NCBI RefSeq assembly: GCF_007751035.1
Contig: NZ_CP036433.1
Span: 8,041,001-8,105,000 of the forward strand
DNA length: 64,000 bases
Reading direction: 5' to 3'
From: Lignipirellula cremea
GTDB lineage: Bacteria > Planctomycetota > Planctomycetia > Pirellulales > Pirellulaceae
The notes under the pieces were generated by a model. The model had not been told where the DNA came from. It searched no databases and saw only the letters and a program-made list of their open reading frames with translations. Positions 25,425 to 35,000 of the stretch are shown here, in pieces (the stretch's first letter is position 1; the number at the start of each line of letters is the position of its first letter). The position numbers and the translations under genes are program-made.

Positions 25425-26264
25425 ATGCGGTCGATCGCCATCATCAACCAAAAGGGCGGCGTGGGTAAAACCACGACTGCTGTCAACTTGAGCGCGGCCC
25501 TGGCCCAGCGCGGCCATCGCGTTTGCCTGATGGACCTGGACCCCCAGGCCCATGCCTCGCTGCATCTGGGTTTAACCCTGGCCGACGGCGAACCTTCGGT
25601 CTACGACCTGCTGACCGGCGACGCCTCGGTGGCCGATGTCCGGCGCCAGATCGACGAGAACCTGTTTGTGGCGCCGGCCCACCTGGATCTGGCCGCGGCC
25701 GAAATGGAACTGGCGGGCGAAGTCGGCCGCGAGATCATCCTGCGCGACAAGCTGGCGGCCGACCACGAGCCGTTTGACTTTCTGATTCTTGACTGCCCGC
25801 CCTCCCTGGGCCTGCTGACGCTCAATGCACTGACGGCCGTGGAAGAGGTCTTCCTGCCGCTGCAGCCGCACTTTCTGGCCCTGCACGGTCTGAGCAAACT
25901 GCTGCGCACGGTGCAACTGGTCGCTCGGCGCTTGAATAAATCGCTGCGGCTGACGGGCGTGGTGTTTTGCATGTACGAATCGGGCACGCGACTGGCGGCC
26001 GAAGTCAGCACCGACGTGTCGGAATTCTTCGCCGGCGGCAGCGAACCCGGCTGCGTCTGGGCCGATGCGGTCAACTTCCAGACCCGCATCCGACGCAACA
26101 TTCGCCTGGCGGAAGCTCCCAGTTACGGACAGTCGATCTTCCAGTACTCGCCGCACTCCAACGGCGCCGAAGATTACAACAACCTCGCGCTCGAAGTGCT
26201 GGGCGAATCGCTGCCGGAACTCGAATCGGCCGCCGCCAAACTGGCCGCCCCACTGACCATTTAG
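25425..26264 (+). CDS. parA: ParA/Soj family ATPase (orphan)
   Basis: A 279-residue Walker-type ATPase. IINQKGGVGKTTTAVNLSAA contains the deviant Walker A motif (KGGVGKTT, about 10-17), LMDLDPQAHAS is the A' box, and FLILDCPPSLG is Walker B. Such proteins move or position DNA or protein cargo using ParB-like partners. No parB is adjacent, so it may position something other than the chromosome, or work with a distant ParB. The start at 25425 has AAGGAG ten bases upstream; an in-frame ATG seven codons earlier has no such box. Confidence 0.9.
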   Translation: MRSIAIINQKGGVGKTTTAVNLSAALAQRGHRVCLMDLDPQAHASLHLGLTLADGEPSVYDLLTGDASVADVRRQIDENLFVAPAHLDLAAAEMELAGEVGREIILRDKLAADHEPFDFLILDCPPSLGLLTLNALTAVEEVFLPLQPHFLALHGLSKLLRTVQLVARRLNKSLRLTGVVFCMYESGTRLAAEVSTDVSEFFAGGSEPGCVWADAVNFQTRIRRNIRLAEAPSYGQSIFQYSPHSNGAEDYNNLALEVLGESLPELESAAAKLAAPLTI

Positions 26265-26328
26265 GAAACGCGAGGAAAATTCCGGCACGATACTTTTTCG
26301 TCGCATTGCGCGAAAGCAGGCGCCGAAT

Positions 26329-26389
26329 GTCGACTTTCGCTAAGCGAAAGTACGCGTTCTTTCACGGAGTGAAAGACGACTGTCCGGCG
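26329..26389. repeat. Dispersed double-hairpin repeat, copy 2
   Basis: The same 61-base element as 140-200, in the same orientation, with changes mainly in the first loop. Both stems are preserved. It lies between the convergent parA and CPBP protease genes. Confidence 0.8.
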
Positions 26390-26472
26390 TCAGTACTTCC
26401 TCGAAACGTCGAATCCGAATCTACCAGTCGTTCCCTTCGCGGGCCGACAGGAATTAATCACAGGGCAGGGCG

Positions 26473-28398
26473 TTACAGCAGGAAGAACAGCATGCCCATC
26501 ACCATGCTGTTGTTAAAGGCGTGCGCCGCCATTGACGTGACGAGCGAGCCGCGCCATTCCCGCATCAAGGAAAAGCCCACGGCGATCGCCCCCAGGATCG
26601 GAATGGCGATGATCCCTTGCGGATGAATCGCGGCGAACACCAGCCCATTCAGGATCGCGGCGAACGTTACGCTCGCCGTGATCCGCCAGCCGGCTGTGGC
26701 GTCCCGTAAATGGCGATACAGCACCCCGCGGAACATGGTCTCTTCAACAATCGGCGCGGCCACACAAGCCAGCAAGGCAATCTGCAGCTTCCCCCACAGC
26801 CCCGCGTCCGCCATCCATTGCACGGCCGGGTGCGCAGGCGAAGAGATCGGCGCAAACGGATCGCCGGCTGCCTCTCCCGCCGTCATTCCGACCAGCTGGA
26901 ACACGATCATCGTGCCCAGCAGGCCCGTCAGTAATAACGGCACAGAACAAATGTGACAGATGACTCCCAGCACCGGATCCCAGTAGGAAACGGGCCGAGT
27001 CCAGCCAATATCACGCACCAGCGTATTCCAGGACACGCCGCGAATCAGCGGCCAGATCAGCACGGACAAGCTGCCAAAAAAGACCAGCGCCTGTAGCGCT
27101 AGCCCCCAGCTGCCGCTTTCGATCAGGCTGGCCGCCATCCCCAGCACCAGGAATAGCACCAGCCACAGCGCGAACGTTTCCGCATACACGCCGCCGTGCG
27201 GAGAGCCGGCGTCCACCCGGGACTTCAGCCGCCGCTTGACGATCAGCGCCATGAACACCCCGCCGCCGATCAGCCCCAGGAAGCCGATCGCCAGCCCCAG
27301 CATCCCGACGCTCAGAATCAACGCCATGATGCGCATCGCTTCGCCCAGCAGCGTGCTGCGGCCGGGCGTCGTCACCACCGGCGCCGCCGCGGCAGCGTCT
27401 TCCGCGGATTCCTCGGATTGTTCTGCAGGCGTTCTCGCCGGTTCGGGCGGCGCGTCGAATTCTTCAGTGACATCAACTTCGGCGGCGGCTTCGTTTTCGT
27501 CCGGGTTTTCGACGTCGGCCGGAGGGACAGACTCTTCTGCCGACTCCGGCTGCGAGTCCTCTTTTACTTCCGAACTCCCGGCGGAAGTCGGTTCCGGCGG
27601 AGAGTCATAAACGGGTTCCGGCGGCGAATCCCGGTCAACGTCTTGCGAGCCGGCGATACCGCCTGACGTTTCCGTTGCGGCTTCCAGTGCGTTCGACAGT
27701 TCCGGATCCAACTCCTCCGACGGCAGCGACTGGTCGGGCGCCAGGGCGAGCCGGCCGAACCAGCCGAGTCGGGTTTCCAGCTTCTGTTTGTCCGTTGCGC
27801 TCAGCGAAGGGGCCGTCCATTCCTGTTGACTGTAGTCCGTGTAGGCGCGTCGCAGCAGGTCGAACGTCTCCTGCTCCTGTTCGGTCAGGCGGTGCTGGTG
27901 TTTTTTCAGGAGTTCCTGCAGGCTGGACAATTCTTCGAGCGCTGCGGTCGGGCCAGCCATTTCGCCGGTCAACGTGATGAAGCGGAAGCGGCGATCCATC
28001 GGGCCGCTGTTGAAAAGACGCCGCCCCTCCTGGAAGAGCTCTTCCTTGGAAATGCCCGGTAACTGGCCTGCGCCGACCAGGTATTTGGCCTGCAGCTCAA
28101 AGACGACTGAATCCGGCGTGGAATGCGGCGACTCCGGCGCTTCCTCGGCCGCTTCTTCCAGCGGGTCCAGATTGGCAGCGCGGCGGTACGGAGAGAACAG
28201 AAACAACCCGACAATCACCAGAATCACGCCCCAGGACACGCCCGCCCAGAGCTTGCCGCTAAGGGACCAGTTTATGCCCGGCGGTGTTTCGTTCCCGTCG
28301 CTGCCGACGAACATATCGGGACGGTAGTCACTGGCGAGAACATACTCGCTCTCGGCAGGTTGATCCTCGCCGCCGCGCGGCGGGTCGACAAACGACAT
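26473..28398 (-). CDS. CPBP (CAAX/Abi-type) intramembrane protease with long acidic segment
   Basis: A 641-residue protein from the ATG at 28398, with GGAG seven bases upstream. There is one transmembrane helix at about 51-69, then a long soluble segment ending in a Pro/Glu/Asp/Ser-rich stretch. Several helices follow, with the CPBP signature near the C-terminus: EETMFR (552-557), FAAIH (588-592) and HAFNN (626-630), the expected Glu-Glu-Arg, His and His/Asn metal-site motifs. CPBP proteins are membrane metalloproteases, processing prenylated or bacteriocin-like peptides in known cases. The added extracytoplasmic region is unusual. The HTH gene is 128 bases upstream on the same strand. Confidence 0.85.
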   Translation of the reverse strand: MSFVDPPRGGEDQPAESEYVLASDYRPDMFVGSDGNETPPGINWSLSGKLWAGVSWGVILVIVGLFLFSPYRRAANLDPLEEAAEEAPESPHSTPDSVVFELQAKYLVGAGQLPGISKEELFQEGRRLFNSGPMDRRFRFITLTGEMAGPTAALEELSSLQELLKKHQHRLTEQEQETFDLLRRAYTDYSQQEWTAPSLSATDKQKLETRLGWFGRLALAPDQSLPSEELDPELSNALEAATETSGGIAGSQDVDRDSPPEPVYDSPPEPTSAGSSEVKEDSQPESAEESVPPADVENPDENEAAAEVDVTEEFDAPPEPARTPAEQSEESAEDAAAAAPVVTTPGRSTLLGEAMRIMALILSVGMLGLAIGFLGLIGGGVFMALIVKRRLKSRVDAGSPHGGVYAETFALWLVLFLVLGMAASLIESGSWGLALQALVFFGSLSVLIWPLIRGVSWNTLVRDIGWTRPVSYWDPVLGVICHICSVPLLLTGLLGTMIVFQLVGMTAGEAAGDPFAPISSPAHPAVQWMADAGLWGKLQIALLACVAAPIVEETMFRGVLYRHLRDATAGWRITASVTFAAILNGLVFAAIHPQGIIAIPILGAIAVGFSLMREWRGSLVTSMAAHAFNNSMVMGMLFFLL

Positions 28399-28526
28399 GA
28401 AAAACTCCAGCGACGAACCTGAACCATCTCGCGAATTATCTCGCGCTGCCCGCGCGGTTCGCTGGGCGCCCTGGCCGCGATTCGTCGGACAGGGACGCGA
28501 AAGAAAGACCTTAACCAGCCTACCTT

Positions 28527-29771
28527 TTATTCTAGCGATTCGTCGCCGGCTTCTGCAACGCTTCGCCCCGGCGGCGGAACCACCGCCGCCAGACGCCGCT
28601 CCAGCGCTTCGACTGGCACGCGGACGATCTCGCTCTCCGCCACCAGATCGGTCCGCAAAATATCGTGCCGTTTGACCGGATGCGGGAAGGTGAACCGGGC
28701 GATAAACGCCCCGACCGCCATCCCCTGGGCGTCGTAAGTCGGCGGCCAAAAACTTTCGGCCTGGGTCGCCAGCACCTTGGCCAGCAGACGGGTCGCCCGG
28801 CCCGAGAATCCGCCGAGCGCCATTTCCAGCAGTCCCTGCGCTTCCCGATGCACGTAGAACACCAAAGCCGTATCATGCCGGGAGCCGTCCCAGGGACAGC
28901 ACTCCCAGCTGCCATCGGCCTTTTCATAATAAAAGCCCGGCTCTTTGCCCGGCTGTTCCAGCGACAGTTGGGCGCCCGCCGAACAGGAAGGCGGCTGCGG
29001 GTCGTCGTCGCGATAGCGCAAAAAGAACGGGCACGACCGCTCCGCCGGCGTCGCGGGCACCTGCGTTTCAAACGGATCGCAACTGAACGCGCTGGCAATC
29101 AACAGCTCCGCGACCGGGTTGCTTTTGACGCTGCCCACGCAGATCAATGCTTTGTCGCTGGCGGAATCCGCAAACTCCGAAAAAGCCTCACGACCGCGGT
29201 TAAACACTTCCTCCGGCGAGCCCTGGCCGGGACTCCACACCAGCACCTGCTTGAGCGTTTCCGGCTGCGGCGGTTCCTGCTCGGCCAGCATGGCGCTGCG
29301 TGGCGGATTGTCCGGGTCGATTTCGCCTTCGGCGCCCGGTTCCTGCTTGCCGTAGCGCAACTTGGCGGTGCCGCCCAGGGTCGATACGCCGTTTAACAGT
29401 TCGCCCAGCAGAACCGAGTCCGAGGCAGCGACCCAGGCGCCTTCAAAGGCGTCGGTCTTTTCCGGTCGCCGCACCCCCAGGCACAGCTCCAGCCTTCGTC
29501 GCCGGGCCAGCAGCTCCCAGAAGTTTTCCGGCTCGATTGCGAACAGGGCGCCAGGCAACTGATCGGCCCGCGCGTAGCCATGCTCGACCAGAAAGTCGCA
29601 CAGTCGCGACAAGGCCTTGAGCGGGATATACTTCATCTCGTTCTTGAGCAACGAGGCGACCTGGTGCCGGTCCAGGCCCGTGTAGTCGACGATCGACTTG
29701 ATGGTGCCGGGCCGCCGCCTGGGGTCCGGGACATGGCCGATGAGTTCGGCTAAACGAAAAGAGTACTGCAT
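28527..29771 (-). CDS. N-terminal helix-turn-helix protein of unknown type
   Basis: A 414-residue protein. Residues 20-65 (GTIKSIVDYTGLDRHQVASL, then IPLKALSRLCDFLVEHG) look like a Cro/C1-type helix-turn-helix that includes an adjacent helix. Residues 85-200 have a periplasmic-binding-like or ligand-sensor feel (LARRRRLELCLGVRRPEKT). The rest is alpha/beta and not recognised. There is no signal peptide, so it is likely a cytoplasmic transcription regulator. GAGG lies ten bases upstream of the ATG. A possible promoter with a perfect TATAAT lies at 29811-29816, so it may head a separate unit with the CPBP gene. Confidence 0.7.
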   Translation of the reverse strand: MQYSFRLAELIGHVPDPRRRPGTIKSIVDYTGLDRHQVASLLKNEMKYIPLKALSRLCDFLVEHGYARADQLPGALFAIEPENFWELLARRRRLELCLGVRRPEKTDAFEGAWVAASDSVLLGELLNGVSTLGGTAKLRYGKQEPGAEGEIDPDNPPRSAMLAEQEPPQPETLKQVLVWSPGQGSPEEVFNRGREAFSEFADSASDKALICVGSVKSNPVAELLIASAFSCDPFETQVPATPAERSCPFFLRYRDDDPQPPSCSAGAQLSLEQPGKEPGFYYEKADGSWECCPWDGSRHDTALVFYVHREAQGLLEMALGGFSGRATRLLAKVLATQAESFWPPTYDAQGMAVGAFIARFTFPHPVKRHDILRTDLVAESEIVRVPVEALERRLAAVVPPPGRSVAEAGDESLE

Positions 29772-29810
29772 GATTCGCCTCGAGTGTCGATAAGACGGTT
29801 GTCCGCCTGC

Positions 29811-29816
29811 ATTATA
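29811..29816 (-). promoter_or_regulatory. Possible -10 box upstream of the HTH gene
   Basis: On the minus strand TATAAT lies 39 bases before the HTH start codon. It sits inside a small inverted repeat (GCCT and AGGC) that could serve as an operator. No good -35 is present. Confidence 0.35.
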
Positions 29817-29915
29817 GGCGATACAACCCCCTTAGCCACTCCCTGAGCGATATAATGCGAAAAAAATCCCCCTTAACGAGATATCCCACACCGGGAATTC
29901 CCCTCTTTTTACGGC

Positions 29916-30824
29916 TTAGCGGCCGCGATTCAACCGGCTGCGGCGGTTGAGATAGTCGGCCAGCATTTCGCCCATGGAGCGGCTGGTGTCGACCTGCACA
30001 AACTCGCACCGGTTCCGCGAGGCCACTTCTTCCAGCTCGGTGGAAAACTTCCGCATGGCGGTCAGGTAGGAGGCTTTCAGGTCTTCTGACTGGGCCAGCA
30101 GATCGTCGTCGCTTTCCAGGCCAACGAACTTGACCATCCCTTCGAGCTCAAAGGCCAGCTCGTCGTGGTGCAGAATCTGGAACAGCACCACCTCGTGCCG
30201 CTGGTAGCGCATCCGCTGAATGACGGACTCCAGCTCGTCCAGATCGGTGAAGAAGTCGGAGAAGATCATGACGATCTCGCGACGACCGGTGCGGGTGGCG
30301 AATTCGTGCAGGCAATCGCCCATCGCTGTTTTTTCGACCGGCGAAATTTCATCCAGGTGATGGGCCATCCGCACAATCTGGCTCATGGCGTTGCTGGGGG
30401 AAACGTAACCCCGCACCTTGTCGTCAAACGTGGTCAGCGAAACCTTGTCGCTCTGGCCGACAACCGCATGGCCCAGGGTGACCGCCAGGCGGGAAGCGAA
30501 GTTCAGCTTTTGTTCGTACCCTTCGCCGTACCGCATGGAGGCGCTGACATCCAGCACCAGATGGCAGATGAAGTTCGTTTCCAGCTCGTACTGCTTTACG
30601 AAGTACTTGTCGCGAGTGTAGAACACCCGCCAGTCGACGTGCTTGGGGTCGTCGCCCGGCGAATACTCTCGATGGCCGGCGAATTCCACCGCAAAACCCG
30701 ACAACGGCGACTTGTGGGCGCCGGCCAGATTGCCAATGACCAGTTCCAGCGGCTGAATCGGGCGATTCGCCAGGTGGTTCAGGGCGTCGGGGCTGAGATA
30801 GCGGTTCAGAAGACTTTGAGCCAT
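29916..30824 (-). CDS. DUF58 protein with vWA-like domain
   Basis: A 302-residue protein from the ATG at 30824 (MAQSLLNRYL). It carries the DUF58 signature HREYSPGDDPKHVDWRVFYT (about 51-70) and a following vWA-type metal-site motif LDVSASMRYG (91-100). DUF58 proteins are encoded beside MoxR ATPases throughout bacteria and are thought to be their adaptors or substrates in envelope-associated complexes. Here it is 120 bases downstream of the MoxR gene on the same strand, the expected order. It has no signal peptide and no transmembrane segment. Confidence 0.9.
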   Translation of the reverse strand: MAQSLLNRYLSPDALNHLANRPIQPLELVIGNLAGAHKSPLSGFAVEFAGHREYSPGDDPKHVDWRVFYTRDKYFVKQYELETNFICHLVLDVSASMRYGEGYEQKLNFASRLAVTLGHAVVGQSDKVSLTTFDDKVRGYVSPSNAMSQIVRMAHHLDEISPVEKTAMGDCLHEFATRTGRREIVMIFSDFFTDLDELESVIQRMRYQRHEVVLFQILHHDELAFELEGMVKFVGLESDDDLLAQSEDLKASYLTAMRKFSTELEEVASRNRCEFVQVDTSRSMGEMLADYLNRRSRLNRGR

Positions 30825-30944
30825 ATTCGCAACAACCAGTACTGGCGACAACGAGGGGCGACAACCGTGCGGCCGATCGAGTAACAACAACGAACAACAA
30901 CCAGCCCGCCGCCATCGCAACGGGCGCAACTCGGATCCAGGACG

Positions 30945-31991
30945 TTAGCTGGCCATCGCCGGCGCCTGGTAATGCTTGTCGGCGGAGATCTCTTTCAGCA
31001 GCATATCGATCAGCTGCTCGCTGGAAACGCCTGCCGCCTGGGCCGAGTAGTTTCCGGCGATGCGGTGTCGCAAGGCCGGCTTGGCGACCGCCTGAACGTC
31101 GGCCACGGTGGCATGGTACCGGCCGTGCAGAATGGCCCGCGCCTTGGCGCAAGAGACAAGCGTAAGCACGCCGCGGGGGCCGGCGCCCCAGCTGATCCAC
31201 TTGTTGACAAACTCGCACGCTTCGGGCGTATCGGGTCGCGAGGACCGCACCAGGGCGCACGCATAGCCCAGCACCTGGTCGCTGACCGGCACGCGTTTGA
31301 CCAGTTGCTGCATTTCGATAATTTCGTCGCCCGACATGCAAGGATCGATCTTGCCCATCTGGCTGGTGGTGACGCGGCGGGCGATTTCCCACTCTTCGGC
31401 GGCCGACGGGTAACCGACTTTGACGTACAGCAGGAAGCGGTCCAGCTGGGCTTCCGGCAGGGGATAGGTGCCTTCCTGCTCCAGCGGGTTCTGCGTGGCC
31501 AGCACGAAGAACGGCGCCGGCAGCTTGTGCATGCTGCCGCCCGCACTGACCTGGTGCTCTTGCATGGCTTCGAGCATGGCGGCCTGGGTTTTGGGGGGCG
31601 TACGGTTGATTTCGTCCGCCAGCAGCATGTTGGCGAAAATGGGACCCGGCAGGAAGCGGTACGCCCTTTGATGGGTTTCCGGATCCTCTTGAATGACATC
31701 GGCGCCGGTGACGTCGCTGGGCATCAGGTCAGGGGTGAACTGGATGCGTTTGAACGTCAAATGCAACGATTCGGCAAGCGAACTAATGAGCAGCGTTTTC
31801 GCCAGACCGGGAACGCCTTCGAGCAGGGCATGCCCACGGGCGAACATGGCAATGAGCACCTGCTCAATGACCTCATCCTGGCCGACGATTACCTTCGCCA
31901 GTTGTTCACGAATCTTGTTAAAGGCGGCCTCGCACTTTTTCACGGCGGCGAGATCGTCTTGCTCCGACGGAGTCCCTGGCTGTTCGCTCAT
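30945..31991 (-). CDS. MoxR-family AAA+ ATPase
   Basis: A 348-residue cytoplasmic ATPase. Walker A is GVPGLAKT (about 59-66), Walker B is in FANMLLADEINRTPPKTQAA, and the sensor segment FFVLATQNPLEQEGTYPLPEAQLDRF is characteristic of MoxR. The family acts as a chaperone-like partner of vWA proteins. A TTG precedes the ATG in frame; I take the ATG at 31991, with GAGG upstream. It separates the giant repeat protein from DUF58, forming one transcription block with the vWA genes upstream. Confidence 0.93.
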   Translation of the reverse strand: MSEQPGTPSEQDDLAAVKKCEAAFNKIREQLAKVIVGQDEVIEQVLIAMFARGHALLEGVPGLAKTLLISSLAESLHLTFKRIQFTPDLMPSDVTGADVIQEDPETHQRAYRFLPGPIFANMLLADEINRTPPKTQAAMLEAMQEHQVSAGGSMHKLPAPFFVLATQNPLEQEGTYPLPEAQLDRFLLYVKVGYPSAAEEWEIARRVTTSQMGKIDPCMSGDEIIEMQQLVKRVPVSDQVLGYACALVRSSRPDTPEACEFVNKWISWGAGPRGVLTLVSCAKARAILHGRYHATVADVQAVAKPALRHRIAGNYSAQAAGVSSEQLIDMLLKEISADKHYQAPAMAS

Positions 31992-32095
31992 CAAAATTCC
32001 TCAGAAATAGAGTATGCCGGCGGGCGAGTCACGCTGGGCGTTTCGCCCGCCTGGGATGGGCGACCAGGCCCTTGCCGGGCGGTCGCCTCTTGTGA

Positions 32096-35000
32096 TTAAC
32101 GGTCACTTTCAAAATAACGTCGCAATCGTTCCTCGTAGCCGCGGGGCGGACGCCGACGCGACTTGGACTGAATCGCCTGCTTGAGCGAAGGCGGCAACCT
32201 GGCGAACCAGGGCTCCTCCGCATACGACCGGCTGGCAGCGGTGGAATCCTCGCCGCCGGAGCCGCTGCGACTGTCCCCTTCGGGGGCGTTGTTCAGCTGC
32301 ACCGCTTCGTTGGGCGGGATGGTGTTAGTGGTGGGACTTCCGCCGGTCGAGTTACCGCCTTGAGACGCCAGCGACGAAGTCGATCCTTCCATCGGCTGAC
32401 CCTGGCCTTCCCCTTGGCCTTCACCCTGGCCCTGGCCTTCGCCCTGACCTTGGCCTTCACCCTGACCTTGGCCTTCACCCTGACCTTGGCCTTCACCCTG
32501 ACCTTGGCCTTCACCCTGACCTTGGCCTTCACCCTGACCTTGGCCTTCACCCTGGCCCTGGCCTTCGCCCTGACCCTGGCCTTCGCCGAGGGCTTCGGAT
32601 GCCTGGGCGAGAGCATCTTCTCCGGCGATTTGCTGGGCGGTCACCTCAGGAGCTTCCGGCACCAGACCGGTTCCCAGTCCCTGGCCCGGAGTTTGTCCCT
32701 GGCCCGGTGTCTGTCCCTGGCCCGGTGTCTGTCCCTGGCCCGGTGTCTGTCCCTGGCCCGGAGTTTGTCCCTGGCCCGGCGTTTGTCCTTCACCCGGCGT
32801 TTGTCCTTCACCCGGCGTTTGACCTTCACCGGGGGTTTGACCTTCACCCGGCGTTTGTCCTTCGCCCATCGGCGGAGCGTCGCCCATCGGCGGAGCGTCG
32901 CCCATCGGCGGAGCGTCGGCGGGGCCTGGGGCTTCTTCCATCGGTTCGGTCAAACGCGAGGCAGCTTCCAGACCTTCGCGAATTGGCTGATTCGCCACTT
33001 CCCGCTGGCCGGAAATCTGCTGGGCGCCTTCGCCTGTAGCGCGTTGCGTTTCCGCGAATTGACGGGTCGCCTGCTGGAGCGCCTTGGCGGCCGCTACCTG
33101 CTCCGGGGACGGCTGAGCCGGCTGACCGGCATCGCCCATCGGCTGCCCCGCATCGCCCATCGGCTGACCCGCATCGCCCATCGGCTTGCCGGCATCGCCC
33201 ATCGGCTGACCCGCATCGCCCATCGGTTCGCCAGCATCGCCCATCGGTTCGCCAGCATCGCCCATCGGCTTGCCGGCATCGCCCATCGGCTTGCCGGCAT
33301 CGCCCATCGGTTCGCCAGCATCGCCCATCGGTTTGCCGGCATCGCCCATCGGCTTGCCGGCATCGCCCATCGGCTGACCCGCATCGCCCATCGGTTCGCC
33401 GGCGTCTCCCATCGGTTCGCCGGCATCACCCATTGGTTTGCTGGGTTCGCCTGCGTCGCCGGGCTTGTCGCCCTTGGCGAGCTGGTCGAGTGCTTCGACC
33501 TGCTTGGCGATCTCGTCGCGGGCGTCCTGCTGGTCGCCGGCTAGTTTGGCGATGGCGTTGGCGATATCGCGATCACGTTCGATTTGCTGTTCCCGGGCGG
33601 CGAGGCTGGCGGCGGCCCGTTCCAGGGCGCGACCTGCTTCGGCCTGGGCTTTTTCGCCAGCTTCCGGGTTGTTTTCCGCCTGTTCGGCTCCTTGCTGGGC
33701 CGCTGCTTTGGCTTGCTGCAGGGCGGCGGCGGCGTCGGAGTCGACCTTGGCGGCCTGTTTGGCAAGCTGGCCGGCTTCGGCTGCCTGTTCGGTCAGGGCT
33801 TCGCCCGCTTCTTCCGATTTTTCGCCGAGGGCCTTTTCCAGCTGACCGGCCGCTTTGGCGAGAGCTTCGCCGACCTGTTTCTGGGCGGCTTTGGCTTCTT
33901 CTTTGTTACCTGCGGCGATTTGATCGGCGGCGGCGGCGGCCTGTTTCTGGGCGGCGCCGAGGGCTTCTTTCGCTTCCGCAGAAGCTTCGCCGGCGAGTTC
34001 GTCGGCTTCGCCCGCTTTCTGGGCGACCTGTTGCTGGGCCTGGGCGTTCGGTTCGCCGGCGGGGGCGGCTTCGGCTTCTTCGGCCTCCTGCTGGGCGCTG
34101 GCTTTGGCTTCGGCCAGGGCGGCGTCCGCTTGCTGGCGGGCGGCTTCGGCCCGTTTGGGACTGCCGACAACGCGTTCTTTGGCCGATTCACGGGCAGCAG
34201 CGGCGGCTTCTTTCAAGGCTTCTGCGACGGCGCCTTTGGTCTGTTTTGCCAGTTCGTCGGCGGCGTCGGCGACGGCGGCCTGCTGCCTGGCTGCTTCGAG
34301 CGGGGTGTTGGCCTTGCCGGAAGCGACGTCCTTGGCGGCCTGGTTCGCCTGCTCCTGCTTTTTGGCCACTTCCGCTACCTGGCGGGCGAGGTCTTGCGCA
34401 TCGGCGGCGGCCTGGCGGCCTTCGGCCCGTTCCTGTTCGGCCTGGGCTTCCCGGACTTTATTGAGAGCAGCGGCGACATCCTGCGGTTTGGCAGCGGCGT
34501 CGTTTTCGTTATTCTTCTCGATCTGGTTTTCCACCGACTCGCGAGCCGCGGCGACGTCGCCGAGTTGTTCGTCGGCCAGTTCGGCCAGTTCGGCTGCCGA
34601 TTCGCCGGCCGCTTTGCGGAGTTCGGCGGCGGCCTGTTCAAGCTGTTTGGCCGCTTCGTTCGCGGCCTTGGCGGCGTTCATCGCCGACGCTTCGGGCTGT
34701 TCGCCTTTGGCGGCCTGCGCGAGCTGCTTCTGAGCCTCGGCGATTGGTTCGCCGGCCTCGGCGAGTTTTTTGGCAACCTCGGGCGACGTGTTCTTGACGC
34801 CTTCGGCAATCTTCTGGGCGACATCGGCAACGGCCTGCTGTTTGGCAGCCAGTTCCGCCGCCTTGGCCTGCGTCAATTGAGGTGCTTGCGGAGCATCCGC
34901 CTTGGCAACACCTTCCTTCGCCGGGTCACCCGCCTTGGCAGGGTCGGCCCCAGCGTCACCCGCCTTCATCGGGTCAGCCGGAGCATCGCCGGCTTTCGCC

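Noticed and set aside
26473-28398. CPBP protease, HTH and rhomboid as a defence island
   Set aside because: No restriction, toxin-antitoxin, CRISPR or other defence proteins lie nearby. The neighbours are envelope and MoxR genes.
32360-33544. Plus-strand frame rich in LTLAFT and AGIAHR repeats
   Set aside because: It is the reverse reading of the GEGQGQ and MGDAG arrays, so composition is forced by the repeats.
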